NCBI GenBank assembly: GCA_034421095.1
Contig: DAOUKR010000002.1
Span: forward strand, 69,048 to 133,047
Reading direction: 5' to 3'
DNA: 64,000 nt
Source of the DNA: JAGWBG01 sp034421095
GTDB taxonomy: Bacteria; Chloroflexota; Dehalococcoidia; Lucifugimonadales; JAGWBF01
Part shown: piece by piece, positions 49,446-57,949 of the stretch
How positions within the stretch are numbered: the first letter of the stretch is position 1
Layout of the letters: each line of letters opens with the position of its first letter
Program-made: the position numbers and the translations under genes
Notes under the pieces: generated by a model
Databases searched by the model: none
What the model saw: the letters and a program-made list of their open reading frames with translations, nothing else
What the model was told of the DNA's origin: nothing

Positions 49446-51224
49446 CTACTCGCTGTTCTTGACGGGTTTCCTCGACAAATCGGACAGGCTCATCAGGGCC
49501 TCGTTCACCTCGTTTATGCGCGTCGAGACCGACCCGCTTATTTCCCTGCTCGTTTCGGATATCTGAAGCCGGTATTTTCTCAGGGCTTCACTCGCTTCGT
49601 TTATATGGGCCGCTATTACCTCTGGAAGCTCCTTGCCGGTGGAGGACAACTGGAGCCTGTACCTTGCCAGGGCCTCGCTCACCTCGTTCATGCGGGTGGA
49701 TATAGTGTCGGGAAGCTCCTTCGACGAGTCGGAAAGGGTCCTGAGGGCTTCGCTGAACTCGTTTATCCGTGCGGAGATGGTCCCGCTTAACTCCCTGCCG
49801 GTGGTAGATAGCTGGAAGCGGGATGACCCCAGGAGCTGGAATATACGCTCGTAGAGTTTGTCCACGGGATTGAGCTTATCGTGGTATCTGTTAAATATCT
49901 GGCGTGACTCCTCCATGCTCCACCGGTGGTCCTGGTGGACGAACTGTCGCCCCGTATAGAGGTGGTATGGCCGCAGCGCGCCCGGAGCCAGGACGTTGCC
50001 ATCGGCATCCAGGGGGGTCAGGTCTGTCCAGTTGGAGGTAGCCGGGAGCGGAGTTAAAAGGTTGGCCGTCTGGTATTTGCTGACCTGAGTGACCCAATTG
50101 GCCATGTCCATAATGCCTTCCTCGGTATCGTAAGGCAAGCCGATTATGGTCATGGCAACCAACGTGAAGCCGACTTCGTTCAGGCGTACCAGGTCCTTGT
50201 GTACCTGGCCCGGGTCTTGACGCTTTCTCACCGCATTCAGGTTCTCGGCGTTGTCCGATTCCACCCCAACGTATAGCATCCGTATACCGGCGTCGTGTAG
50301 TGCGTAGGCAAGCTCGGAGTCCTGCCCAACTTCGGCCCTGGTCTGGCATATCATGTACATGTCTTCCGTGTGGCCCTTCCATGACTTGAGCCTTGCCAGA
50401 CGCTCGTCCCGGTACTTGGTGGCGCGTAGAGGCGGAGGGTGCAGGTCGTCGGATATGAAGACGCTGAAGCGGCCATCCCTGGCAGTATGTATAAGCCCGT
50501 CAGAGGCCAGTTGGCGAAGCTGGCGCAGGCGTTTAAGCTCGGTCCCCCTGTTGATCAGCCGGTATCCCAGGAACTGCTGGATGACCTGGCAGTAAGTGCA
50601 CTTCTCGGTACACCCCCGGACAGTCTCCAGCACCCCGCCCGCCATAGGCCTCTGAGGGGTAAGGTCGCGTATGGCCCGGAAGTCCGGCAGCTCCACGAAA
50701 TCCGGGGAGATGACGCCGGACCTTGGGGTCTGGACCAGATGCACGTCTGTCATAAAGGATATGCCGGGGATTTTGCCAAGGTGTCTTTTCAGGTTGGCCC
50801 CTTTGTAGCTCAGGAGCACGTCCGAAAGCTGGCCGATGATGTCCTCGCCTTCTCTGTTCACAATCACGTCAAACTTGCCCTCGTTGATTGCCTCCTCGGC
50901 CAGAGGGCTCATCTGAGGGCCGCCGCCAATGGTCACCAGTTCCGGGTGGTGCAGCTTGGCCAGCCTGCCGATTTCGTATGCCCTTGGGGCTTCATTGATG
51001 AGTCCGGTGACCATAAGGATGTCTACCCCATCCAAGTCGGTCTCCGGGTCTATTCTGCCGCTTCGGTCCTCAAACCATATTTCGGTATCGTACAGGAAGG
51101 GGCCATCCCACTGTTTGAGGGCGGCGGACAGGAAGAGCATCCCTTGTCTGGGTATGGCTACGTACTCGAAGTTGCCCCCGACTGATTCCGGCTGAACAAG
51201 AACTACTCTTTTAATTCTGGACAT
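49446..51224 (-). CDS. B12-binding-domain radical SAM protein with repeated C-terminal tail
   Basis: 592 residues. An N-terminal Rossmann-like cobalamin-binding-type domain (VVLVQPESVGGNFEYVAI, GVDILMVTGLINEAPRAY, LVTIGGGPQMSPLAEEAI) precedes a radical SAM domain with the cluster motif VRGCTEKCTYC near residue 215 and RMLYVGVESDNAENLNAVRK. After about residue 475 comes a tail of tandem 25- and 29-residue units built on ARINEFSEAL-like and QLSSTGKELPE-like pieces (five EAL-type or LQLS-type copies). The tail is Ser/Glu/Lys-rich and probably helical. Substrate unknown. The B12 ligand His of the classic DxHxxG motif is not evident. Confidence 0.82.
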   Translation of the reverse strand: MSRIKRVVLVQPESVGGNFEYVAIPRQGMLFLSAALKQWDGPFLYDTEIWFEDRSGRIDPETDLDGVDILMVTGLINEAPRAYEIGRLAKLHHPELVTIGGGPQMSPLAEEAINEGKFDVIVNREGEDIIGQLSDVLLSYKGANLKRHLGKIPGISFMTDVHLVQTPRSGVISPDFVELPDFRAIRDLTPQRPMAGGVLETVRGCTEKCTYCQVIQQFLGYRLINRGTELKRLRQLRQLASDGLIHTARDGRFSVFISDDLHPPPLRATKYRDERLARLKSWKGHTEDMYMICQTRAEVGQDSELAYALHDAGIRMLYVGVESDNAENLNAVRKRQDPGQVHKDLVRLNEVGFTLVAMTIIGLPYDTEEGIMDMANWVTQVSKYQTANLLTPLPATSNWTDLTPLDADGNVLAPGALRPYHLYTGRQFVHQDHRWSMEESRQIFNRYHDKLNPVDKLYERIFQLLGSSRFQLSTTGRELSGTISARINEFSEALRTLSDSSKELPDTISTRMNEVSEALARYRLQLSSTGKELPEVIAAHINEASEALRKYRLQISETSREISGSVSTRINEVNEALMSLSDLSRKPVKNSE

Positions 51225-51746
51225 GATGCGACTCCATTACTTTGAGAGGCTGGCACCCTCCTCCGGGCGCTTGGTCGGCGTTTGGGACAATCATCGTTGC
51301 ATGAAGCGCCTAGTACGGCGGGCAACCGGCCCCTCCCGTCGGTGTGGAAATGGGGCCGCCTGCCTGTCGTCATATTTTTGATTTGAGCCATTATACAGCA
51401 CAAGCAGCATTTATGGAATACACTGGAGCGCTATCTGCGGGTTCTTTGCCGATATATGAGCAATGGACCATGGGACGCCAATACTGATGGCAGGAACAGG
51501 GTGGGTACAAGGGACGCCCATGCGGGGGACTACGCTTCCGTCACTCCGGCCCCCGTATCGAGTACGGGGCAGGCTTTGAGCCGGAATCCATACGCCCTTG
51601 TCGCTGGACACGGGCGAGGAAACCAAGGACGCCTCTGGATTCTGGCATTCGCCAGAATGACGCAGGGGGAGCCGGAAGGACGCAGGGGAGAGCCAGAATG
51701 ACCGGGGGCCGGAATAACGGTTTCTCAGAGCTTCCCCAAGAACCGG
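51225..51746. other. Gene-free interval of about 520 bases with repeats
   Basis: No gene is supported. 51538-51700 contains at least two GTCATTCC-type repeat units, including the hairpin-bearing copy at 51538-51590 and a TCTGGCATTCGCCAGA stem near 51640. The rest (51225-51530) is AT-mixed upstream sequence for the radical SAM gene. Confidence 0.55.
51538..51590. repeat. GTCATTCC-type repeat with CCCCGTA stem, copy 2 (inverted)
   Basis: Contains CCCCGTATCGAGTACGGGG and ends GCCGGAATCCA. It is the reverse complement, with a handful of mismatches, of 7909-7960. Confidence 0.75.
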
Positions 51747-52601
51747 TCAGAGTACCTTTCGGGCAATCTCCTCCATATCCTTCAGGGCCTCATCGCTCAC
51801 CGTATGGGTTAGCCATACGGTTATCCGGTTTGCACCGGCTTCCTCCATGTCCTTTATGGACTCCCGGTCCCGGAACTTGCCTGATGAACCGAAGACCATG
51901 ACGTCAATGGACTGAGGGTCGCGTCCGGCCTGCTCGGCAAGCTCGTTGAGGGTGGCGCGACCCTGCCTTATCTCCTCCACTGAGCTGCGGGTGGGCATCC
52001 AGCCGTCGCCCCACCTCACCACCCGTTTGAATACGTTCCTGCTGCCCAGGCTGCCCAGAAAGATGGGGGGATGGGGTTTCTGCACCGGCTTGGGGAAGGA
52101 CCGGACCGGCGGGAAGTCGTAGTATTTGCCGTGGTACTCGGCCTCGTCCCTGGTCCATAGCTCCTTCATAGCCATGACAGCCTCGTGTGTCTGGGTCCAG
52201 CGGTGGGGAAAGTCGGCCCCCATGATTTCCGACTCCTCCTTGAGCCAGCCTGCCCCGATGCCGAAAATGAACCGGCCGTTGGAGAGATAGTCCAGGGTGG
52301 CGACCTCCTTGGCCAGGAGGAGAGGGTTTCTTTCCGGGACAAGGCAAATCCCCGTGCCCAGCTTTATGGTCTTCGTCACTGCGGAGGCCCTTGCCAAGGC
52401 GACGAAGGGGTCTACGGTCCGCTTGTAGTAGTCGGGGAGGCTGCCGTCGGCGGAGCCTGGAAAGGGTGAGGTGCGATTGACCGGGATGATGCCATGTTCC
52501 GGGACCCAGAAGGACTCGAATCCCAGCTCTTCGGCCCTCTTCGCCAGCACGGCCGTATCCAGCGATTCCGCTGCTTCGTACACAAAGATGCCAATTTTCA
52601 C
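51747..52601 (-). CDS. LLM-class F420-dependent oxidoreductase
   Basis: 284-residue luciferase-like TIM barrel. GIFVYEAAESLDTAVLAKRAEELGFESFWVPEHG opens the barrel, then IKLGTGICLVPERNPLLLAKEVATLDYLSNGRFIFGIGAGW (typical of F420 users), and PPIFLGSLGSRN. The likely cofactor is reduced F420, although FMN is possible; the substrate is unknown. A VOC-family gene lies 11 bases upstream on the same strand, suggesting a two-gene catabolic unit. Confidence 0.87.
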   Translation of the reverse strand: MKIGIFVYEAAESLDTAVLAKRAEELGFESFWVPEHGIIPVNRTSPFPGSADGSLPDYYKRTVDPFVALARASAVTKTIKLGTGICLVPERNPLLLAKEVATLDYLSNGRFIFGIGAGWLKEESEIMGADFPHRWTQTHEAVMAMKELWTRDEAEYHGKYYDFPPVRSFPKPVQKPHPPIFLGSLGSRNVFKRVVRWGDGWMPTRSSVEEIRQGRATLNELAEQAGRDPQSIDVMVFGSSGKFRDRESIKDMEEAGANRITVWLTHTVSDEALKDMEEIARKVL

Positions 52602-52612
52602 GTCTGCCTCCC

Positions 52613-53002
52613 TTATGTGGGCCTCTCCACCAACTCCACTCGGACGTCGTCCGGGCCACGTACGAAGGCTATCTTGAGGCCGTTGGGCAATGACCGGGGC
52701 TCCACGGCGAACTCCGCCCCTCTGGACTTCAGGTCGGCTACCGCCTCATCAAGGTCGTCTACTCGCAGACCGAAGTGGTCGAGACCGTAGTGGGGGTCTC
52801 GCAGCCCTTTCAACTCCTCACCACTGGGGAGCGCTCCTGCGATGAATACCATCAGACCGTTGATGTCTATGTCCGTCCGCTGCCTTCCCGGAGGCTCAAC
52901 GGTCTCGATTATTCTGGCATCAAACATGCGATTGTACCATTGTGCCGTCGCCACGGGGTCGGGACTTCTGAGGTGTATATGGTCATATCCATAGGCTGGC
53001 AC
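52613..53002 (-). CDS. VOC-family (glyoxalase/dioxygenase fold) protein
   Basis: 129-residue vicinal-oxygen-chelate protein: YDHIHLRSPDPVATAQWYNRMF (first His ligand), GLDHFGLRVDDLDEAVADLKSRG (second His ligand) and VRVELVE (closing Glu). The GTG at 53002 is 5 bases after AAAGGAGGGAG, which decides the start; the ATG-extended frame to 53062 is unsupported. It could be a ring-cleavage or isomerase-type enzyme. Adjacent to the LLM oxidoreductase. Confidence 0.85.
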   Translation of the reverse strand: MPAYGYDHIHLRSPDPVATAQWYNRMFDARIIETVEPPGRQRTDIDINGLMVFIAGALPSGEELKGLRDPHYGLDHFGLRVDDLDEAVADLKSRGAEFAVEPRSLPNGLKIAFVRGPDDVRVELVERPT

Positions 53003-53092
53003 TTTCTCCCTCCTTTGGTTGTCATAGACGCCCCAAGGTGCAAGGTGTAAAGATGGTAACATCCGGAACAGGCTAAAACAATCCTTGACTGT

Positions 53093-53268
53093 GCTCAGGA
53101 TATAGTCTTGTCAGAGTCCCTTCTCCCCTAGCGGGAGAAGGCTAGGATGAGGGGGTAGTGGTTCCGATATGCCTTCACACCCTCACCTCAATCCTCTCCC
53201 GTCAAGGGAGAGGAGGCTATAAGGAACCCTTTAGGAAATACCCTGACGCTCAGGATATAGCCTTGTCA
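53093..53268. repeat. CCCTCTCCC-type element flanked by 21-bp direct repeats
   Basis: A 21-base motif starting GCTCAGGATATAG occurs at 53093-53113 and 53248-53268 with 20 of 21 identical. Between them lies a roughly 135-base repeat of the same family as 5579 and 25044 (stems CTTCTCCCCTAGCGGGAGAAG and CCTCTCCCGTCAAGGGAGAGG). It occupies the 300-base gap before the MFS gene; no gene is seen there. Confidence 0.78.
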
Positions 53269-53302
53269 TAGGTGTGCATCTCAGGTACAGTGTGAATTTG
53301 CA

Positions 53303-54544
53303 ATGACCAGAAACAATCCGGCCAGTCCCTACCGCTACGTTATCGGCGGGCTTATGCTATGGGCCCACCTTGCCACCGGCCTCAGCTTCCAGTCTGTGTC
53401 GCCCGTTCTGCCCCTCATCACCGACGACTACGGAATTAACAACGCCACTGCCGGCGTTCTGGTGGGCGTGGTGATGATTATCCACGGGGCCTTCGGCATC
53501 CCCGGAGGGATTATAGTGGGCCGAGTGGGCGTGTGGAGAATCTATGCCGTAAGCTGGTTGATGATGGGGTCGTTGACCTTCACGGCCCTATCCCCCAACT
53601 TCGAGGTACTGATGGCCCTGCGCATCATATATGGGCTGGGAGTGGCGGCGATGATGCCCGCTACCGGCCCCCTGATTATGCAGTGGTTCCGTCCCGGAGA
53701 AGTCCCAATCATAACCAGCTTGAACATAGCATGTGTTTCCCTGGGTATAGTGCTGTCCGTGTCCACGGCGGCCCCGCTGGCCGACCTGATGGGATGGGAG
53801 ACGGTCCTGGGACTCTTCGGAGCGGTGGGACTGGTGGGGGCCTTTGCCTGGCTGGTGTGGGGTAAGGCGCAGGAGCAGTCACAGGAGGCCGTGACTCCAC
53901 TATCACCGGGGGAGATATGGAGCGTTCTGAAGAACAAGACCGTGTTTCTCCTGGGGCTTGCCGATACCGCCTGCTTCAGCATGTACGTGGCACTGACCGG
54001 ATGGCTCCCAACCTTCTACAACGAAGCACGGGGAATGTCTCTAACCCAGGCCGGGTTCCTCACCAGCCTGCTCCCGTTCATGGGCATCTTCGCAGTCCTT
54101 CTTGGAGGGTTCCTGCCCTTGAGGATAAGGCCAAGACGGTTGTTTTTCATAGTTCCCGGGGTGATGGCGGGAGTAGGAGGTCTGGGTTCCTTCCTGATAG
54201 ACAACCTGGCTATCACCTATCTTGCCGTGATTGTCATGGGACTCGGAGCCTGGCTCTATGTCCCTTCCCTCCTCACTCTGCCCATAGAGCTACCGGGTAT
54301 GACGCCTCAAAAGGTTGCCCTTGCATGGGGTTGGATTATGACGGCATCGGGAGTGGGAACCTTCATATCACCCCTGGTGGTGGGGATTTTGAGGGACTCT
54401 ACCGGCAGCTTCACGCCCGGATTTCTCATCTTTGGTCTGCTGGCATGGTTCCTCTTCGTTGTGGGCTTCCTCCTGCCCAGCGCCGGCGATCGGAGGTCCC
54501 AGCCTCCGGGTACGGTCGCTTCACCGGCCCCCGCACCTGACTAG
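53303..54544 (+). CDS. MFS transporter
   Basis: 413-residue major facilitator with 12 predicted membrane helices: the first begins YVIGGLMLWAHLATGLSF and the last ends LFVVGFLLPSAGDRR. A cytoplasmic loop in the middle (WGKAQEQSQEAVTPLSPGEIW) splits the two six-helix bundles. The GGIIVGRVGVWR segment after helix 2 is the usual loop-2 motif position. Related to oxalate/formate and CynX-like carriers by overall look; substrate unknown. Start ATG 53303 has no strong ribosome site. Confidence 0.87.
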   Translation: MTRNNPASPYRYVIGGLMLWAHLATGLSFQSVSPVLPLITDDYGINNATAGVLVGVVMIIHGAFGIPGGIIVGRVGVWRIYAVSWLMMGSLTFTALSPNFEVLMALRIIYGLGVAAMMPATGPLIMQWFRPGEVPIITSLNIACVSLGIVLSVSTAAPLADLMGWETVLGLFGAVGLVGAFAWLVWGKAQEQSQEAVTPLSPGEIWSVLKNKTVFLLGLADTACFSMYVALTGWLPTFYNEARGMSLTQAGFLTSLLPFMGIFAVLLGGFLPLRIRPRRLFFIVPGVMAGVGGLGSFLIDNLAITYLAVIVMGLGAWLYVPSLLTLPIELPGMTPQKVALAWGWIMTASGVGTFISPLVVGILRDSTGSFTPGFLIFGLLAWFLFVVGFLLPSAGDRRSQPPGTVASPAPAPD

Positions 54545-54675
54545 GCTGCATGGACTGTGGACGCAGCGGGAAGGGAAGGTGTATTATCATATCGTGGGAG
54601 AGGTCCCGTCCCTATGTGGAAATGGGGCGGCCAATCCTGTTATTCTGCCAAGAAATAGTGATTGCGGAGGTAGAC

Positions 54676-55038
54676 ATGAGGGTAGTAAGGACAGCCGAGG
54701 TAGCCGAGACGCCGGCGGACAGCCCCCTGTTTGTAGGCGGTGAAGTAACACGGCAGGCCGTAGTGCCCACCGAAGAGGCGAAGAATTTCAACTGCGGAAT
54801 AGTGAACTTCACTAAAGGGTCAAGGAACAAGTTCCATGCCCATACCAGCGATCAGATTTTGGTAATAACCTCCGGTATAGGCATTGTCGCCACCGAGAAT
54901 GAGGAGCGCGAGGTAACGGTGGGCGACATCGTGCATATTCCGGCTGGAGAGAAGCACTGGCACGGGGCGCGACAAGAGTCTTACATGTCCCACATCACCG
55001 TGACTTCAAAGGACAGTGAGACCACCACGCTGGAGTGA
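54676..55038 (+). CDS. Cupin-domain protein
   Basis: 120-residue small cupin. Metal-ligand motifs are GSRNKFHAHTSDQILVITSG (His ligands and the Glu/Gln position) and VGDIVHIPAGEKHWHGA (last His). The ATG at 54676 follows GCGGAGG by 5 bases, deciding the start over the earlier frame from 54550. A typical single-cupin with unknown substrate. It stands alone after the MFS gene, perhaps in the same operon after 131 bases. Confidence 0.85.
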   Translation: MRVVRTAEVAETPADSPLFVGGEVTRQAVVPTEEAKNFNCGIVNFTKGSRNKFHAHTSDQILVITSGIGIVATENEEREVTVGDIVHIPAGEKHWHGARQESYMSHITVTSKDSETTTLE

Positions 55039-55126
55039 GAACCAGGGTACGTTTGCACTAGCCTAGCGGTACTCCAGACACCCAGAGGCGCGTATTTCAG
55101 CGCCCTGCCGCGTCAGTGTTCAGTGC

Positions 55127-56044
55127 TTGTGCTGCACTAGCTCTTCTATGTTATTTGAGATGCGAGCAGAAATGGAAGGTTCATCGTTGGACAGGTTCCT
55201 GATACAAGTCACCGCAAAATTTGGATACCACGATATCACGAACAACCAACGCTATAGGAACAGTGCCTGGAAGAGGGACCCCAAAGACAAGAACCATGGC
55301 GAGGTCAAGCCGGGAGATGAGCTACTTGTCTATTGCACCGGGAATGTTCCCAAATACGGGAAGTCACTCGCGTTCAGCGTAATAGTGAGGAACGTGAGTC
55401 CGGACAAGACCACCTTCGACCTCGACGAGCCTCACTGGTTCCCGTCCCCGCTCGGTCTCAACACCATACGTAGTCTCGTCGCGGAGGATAAGCTCCAGGA
55501 CGCCTTCCTCAATTGTGGTACCCCAAGCTTCAACATAACCAAACTCGAGCCCATTGCGGCCCAGCAGGTTTTAGAATTAGTCAAGGCGGAGCCCCCTGTT
55601 GAGCAGGATGATGGGACCGGACCAACCAACGGCTCGCCCGCCGATCAACTCGTCGAGAGCAATATCGAGCAGTGGCTGGTCGCCCGCTGGAATCAGGTCA
55701 ACTTCGGAGCGCCTCTTCAACTCTACGAAGAGAACGGCGAATCTGTGGGGCAGCAGTACGACACAGGAGCCGTTGGCGTCATTGACCTGCTCTGTGAGGA
55801 TACGTCCACCGGCGCGCTCGTCGTGATGGAACTGAAGAGAGGGCGTCAGTCGGACGCCGTTATGGGCCAGCTAGCACGCCACATGGGCTGGGTGAAAGAA
55901 CATCTGGCCAACGGGCGGGACGTCGAGGGTGTGGTGCTGACTCCTGAGTACGACGAAAAACTACGTTACGCCGTCAAGGCTATCCCAGGCAGTCGGCTGC
56001 TGCGGTATGAGACTCGTTTTGAAATCTTCCCGCAGGACTCCTAA
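55127..56044 (+). CDS. NucS-domain endonuclease with PUA/EVE-like N-terminal part
   Basis: 305 residues at most. The C-terminal half (about 175-300) is an endonuclease NucS-like domain: VESNIEQWLVARWNQVNFG, GQQYDTGAVGVIDLLCEDTSTGALVVMELKRGRQSDAVMGQLARHMGWV, with the Asp and E-x-K of a PD-(D/E)xK active site. The N-terminal half (VKPGDELLVYCTG, LNCGTPSFNITKLEPIAAQQVLELV) resembles PUA/EVE-type modules; this part is tentative. The start could also be ATG 55172 (MEGSSLDRF). It may repair or restrict DNA. Just ahead of mnmA, with possible overlap. Confidence 0.8.
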   Translation: MCCTSSSMLFEMRAEMEGSSLDRFLIQVTAKFGYHDITNNQRYRNSAWKRDPKDKNHGEVKPGDELLVYCTGNVPKYGKSLAFSVIVRNVSPDKTTFDLDEPHWFPSPLGLNTIRSLVAEDKLQDAFLNCGTPSFNITKLEPIAAQQVLELVKAEPPVEQDDGTGPTNGSPADQLVESNIEQWLVARWNQVNFGAPLQLYEENGESVGQQYDTGAVGVIDLLCEDTSTGALVVMELKRGRQSDAVMGQLARHMGWVKEHLANGRDVEGVVLTPEYDEKLRYAVKAIPGSRLLRYETRFEIFPQDS

Positions 56045-56063
56045 GCTGTGGAGGCAAGGGCAT

Positions 56064-57185
56064 TTGGCACGTGAGAAAGTAGTGGTAGCCATGAGCGGCG
56101 GGGTGGACTCGTCGGTCGCGGCCCTCCTGTTGAAGCAGGCAGGGTATGAGGTGGTGGGCGTCACCATGAAGCTGTACAGCATTGACCAGTCGGACCTGCC
56201 TGAACACTACCGTGGCTGCTGTACCGTTGACGACGTGGAGGACGCCCGGATGGTGTGCCACCGCCTGGACATCCCCCACTACGTCTTCAACCTCCAGAGG
56301 GAGTTCCAGACCTTTGTCATAGACTATTTCTGCAGCGAGTACCAGCAGGGGAGGACACCCCATCCCTGTATAGCCTGCAACGACAAGATAAAGTTCAATT
56401 TTCTCCTCCGGCGTGCCCGCTTCCTTGACGCCAGTTATATAGCGACCGGCCACTACGCACGCATAGAGCCTGGCGCTGACGGCCTGCGCCTTCTCAAGGG
56501 GATTGACCACCGGAAGGACCAGTCCTATGTTCTGTACGGTATGGGTCAAGAGGAGCTTTCTCAAACCCTGCTGCCCGTAGGCGGATACGGCAAAGATGAG
56601 ATACGGGAGTTGGCTGTCCGGTCGGATTTCCCCAACGCCCGGAAGCCAGACAGTCAGGACATCTGCTTCATCCCTTCGGGCGACTACCGTAAGTTTCTCA
56701 GAGATCACGTAACCCCCCGCCCCGGATACATTGTGGACAGCGAAGGGCGTGTCATGGGGGAGCACCAGGGCATCGAGTCCTTCACCGTGGGGCAGCGTCG
56801 TGGTCTGGGCGTATCCGGGGGAGAGCCTGTGTACGTGATAGGAATAGACGCCGAGAAAAGTCGAATAGTGGTGGGGAGCGAGGCAGAGCTTTATAGCGAC
56901 ACCCTGTGGGCCTCGGAGGTCAGCTACACCTCGGACCGGGAGCCCGGAGAGGCTATGGACATCACCGTCAAGATACGGTACAAGTCGCCGGAGACCGAGG
57001 CGACCCTCCATCCCCAGGGCAGCCACGCCCTGGTGCGATTCCGGCAGCCCCAGCGGGCCATCACCCCGGGCCAGGCGGTGGTGTTCTACCGGGGTGATGA
57101 GGTGCTGGGCGGAGGGCGCATAAGCAGCGATACCCGGTCCACTACTTCCCCAGACCTGTGCCTAATTCCTTCCCCCTCACCCTAA
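56064..57185 (+). CDS. mnmA: tRNA 2-thiouridylase MnmA
   Basis: 373-residue MnmA that thiolates U34 of tRNAs for Lys, Glu and Gln. VVVAMSGGVDSSVAALLL (ATP pyrophosphatase P-loop), TPHPCIACNDKIKFNFLL with the first catalytic Cys, DASYIATGHYARIE, KDQSYVLYGM, and KPDSQDICFIPSGDYRKFL with the second Cys. A TTG at 56064, 9 bases after GGAGG, is chosen over the ATG at 56007 inside the previous gene. The C-terminal LIPSPSP is read from a CCCTCACCC dispersed repeat. Confidence 0.95.
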   Translation: MAREKVVVAMSGGVDSSVAALLLKQAGYEVVGVTMKLYSIDQSDLPEHYRGCCTVDDVEDARMVCHRLDIPHYVFNLQREFQTFVIDYFCSEYQQGRTPHPCIACNDKIKFNFLLRRARFLDASYIATGHYARIEPGADGLRLLKGIDHRKDQSYVLYGMGQEELSQTLLPVGGYGKDEIRELAVRSDFPNARKPDSQDICFIPSGDYRKFLRDHVTPRPGYIVDSEGRVMGEHQGIESFTVGQRRGLGVSGGEPVYVIGIDAEKSRIVVGSEAELYSDTLWASEVSYTSDREPGEAMDITVKIRYKSPETEATLHPQGSHALVRFRQPQRAITPGQAVVFYRGDEVLGGGRISSDTRSTTSPDLCLIPSPSP

Positions 57186-57212
57186 CCCTCTCCCACGAAG
57201 AGTAGAGGGAAC
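57171..57212. repeat. CCCTCTCCC-type repeat fragment
   Basis: CCCCCTCACCCTAACCCTCTCCC covers the mnmA stop codon and the space to rnhB. A truncated copy of the same family as 17801-17909. Confidence 0.6.
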
Positions 57213-57227
57213 CTTTGGAGGAGACCA

Positions 57228-57947
57228 TTGCCCACCTTCGACCTGGAACTGCAGCTTCAGCGACAGGGGTTTCCCGTTGTTGCGGGCGTTGACGAGGCGG
57301 GGCGCGGCCCTTTGGCCGGCCCTGTGGCGGCAGCAGCGGTGGTCTTGACCCCGGAGGCGGCCGGCTCTACCTGGCTCCGTCTTGTGGACGACAGCAAGGC
57401 ACTGACTCCCCTGCAACGCCAGAAGGCGCTGGAACATATCGAGACCCACGCCATCGCTATCGGGCTGGGAATGGCGACACACCAGGAGATAGACTCCCAG
57501 GGCATCGGCAGCGCAACCAGGACTGCCATGCTCCGCGCCATTGATAACCTGCGCTCTCGACGTGACGCTGAGGAGGTCGTCAGGCCGTCCTACCTCCTTA
57601 TAGATTTCGTCAAGCTCCCCGAATGTGGTGTTCCATTTCTAGCGATGGCCCGTGGAGACAGCCTAAGCTACTCCATAGCCGCCGCATCCATCGTCGCCAA
57701 AGTGACTCGCGACAGGCTCATGGATGAGGCGGATGCCATGTATCCGGGCTACGGCTTCGCCCAACATAAGGGCTATCCCACGCCCCATCATTTGACCCGA
57801 CTAGGTGCGCTTGGCCCGTCTCCCATTCACCGGCGCTCCTTCAGCCCGGTGAGAGACCTTTGCATAGCTACCGAAACAACGCCTGGGCAGGCCCTTCGTC
57901 GGAATGACGGTTGCTCAAATGCCCCATTACGCGGCAGGGCAAGCTAG
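57228..57947 (+). CDS. rnhB: Ribonuclease HII
   Basis: 239-residue RNase HII that removes ribonucleotides and RNA primers from RNA-DNA hybrids. VVAGVDEAGRGPLAGPVAAAAV contains the Asp-Glu pair; LRLVDDSKAL, SYLLIDFVKLPE and YSIAAASIVAKVTRDRLM give further conserved positions. The TTG at 57228, after GGAGGAG, fits. The C-terminal dozen residues after CIATETTPGQ come from a GTCGGAATGACG dispersed repeat and are probably not conserved. Confidence 0.95.
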   Translation: MPTFDLELQLQRQGFPVVAGVDEAGRGPLAGPVAAAAVVLTPEAAGSTWLRLVDDSKALTPLQRQKALEHIETHAIAIGLGMATHQEIDSQGIGSATRTAMLRAIDNLRSRRDAEEVVRPSYLLIDFVKLPECGVPFLAMARGDSLSYSIAAASIVAKVTRDRLMDEADAMYPGYGFAQHKGYPTPHHLTRLGALGPSPIHRRSFSPVRDLCIATETTPGQALRRNDGCSNAPLRGRAS

Positions 57948-57949
57948 CC

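Noticed and set aside
49446..49880. Regularly spaced DNA repeats, considered as a CRISPR array
   Set aside because: The repeats keep the reading frame, encode degenerate protein units and lack conserved spacers or nearby cas genes.
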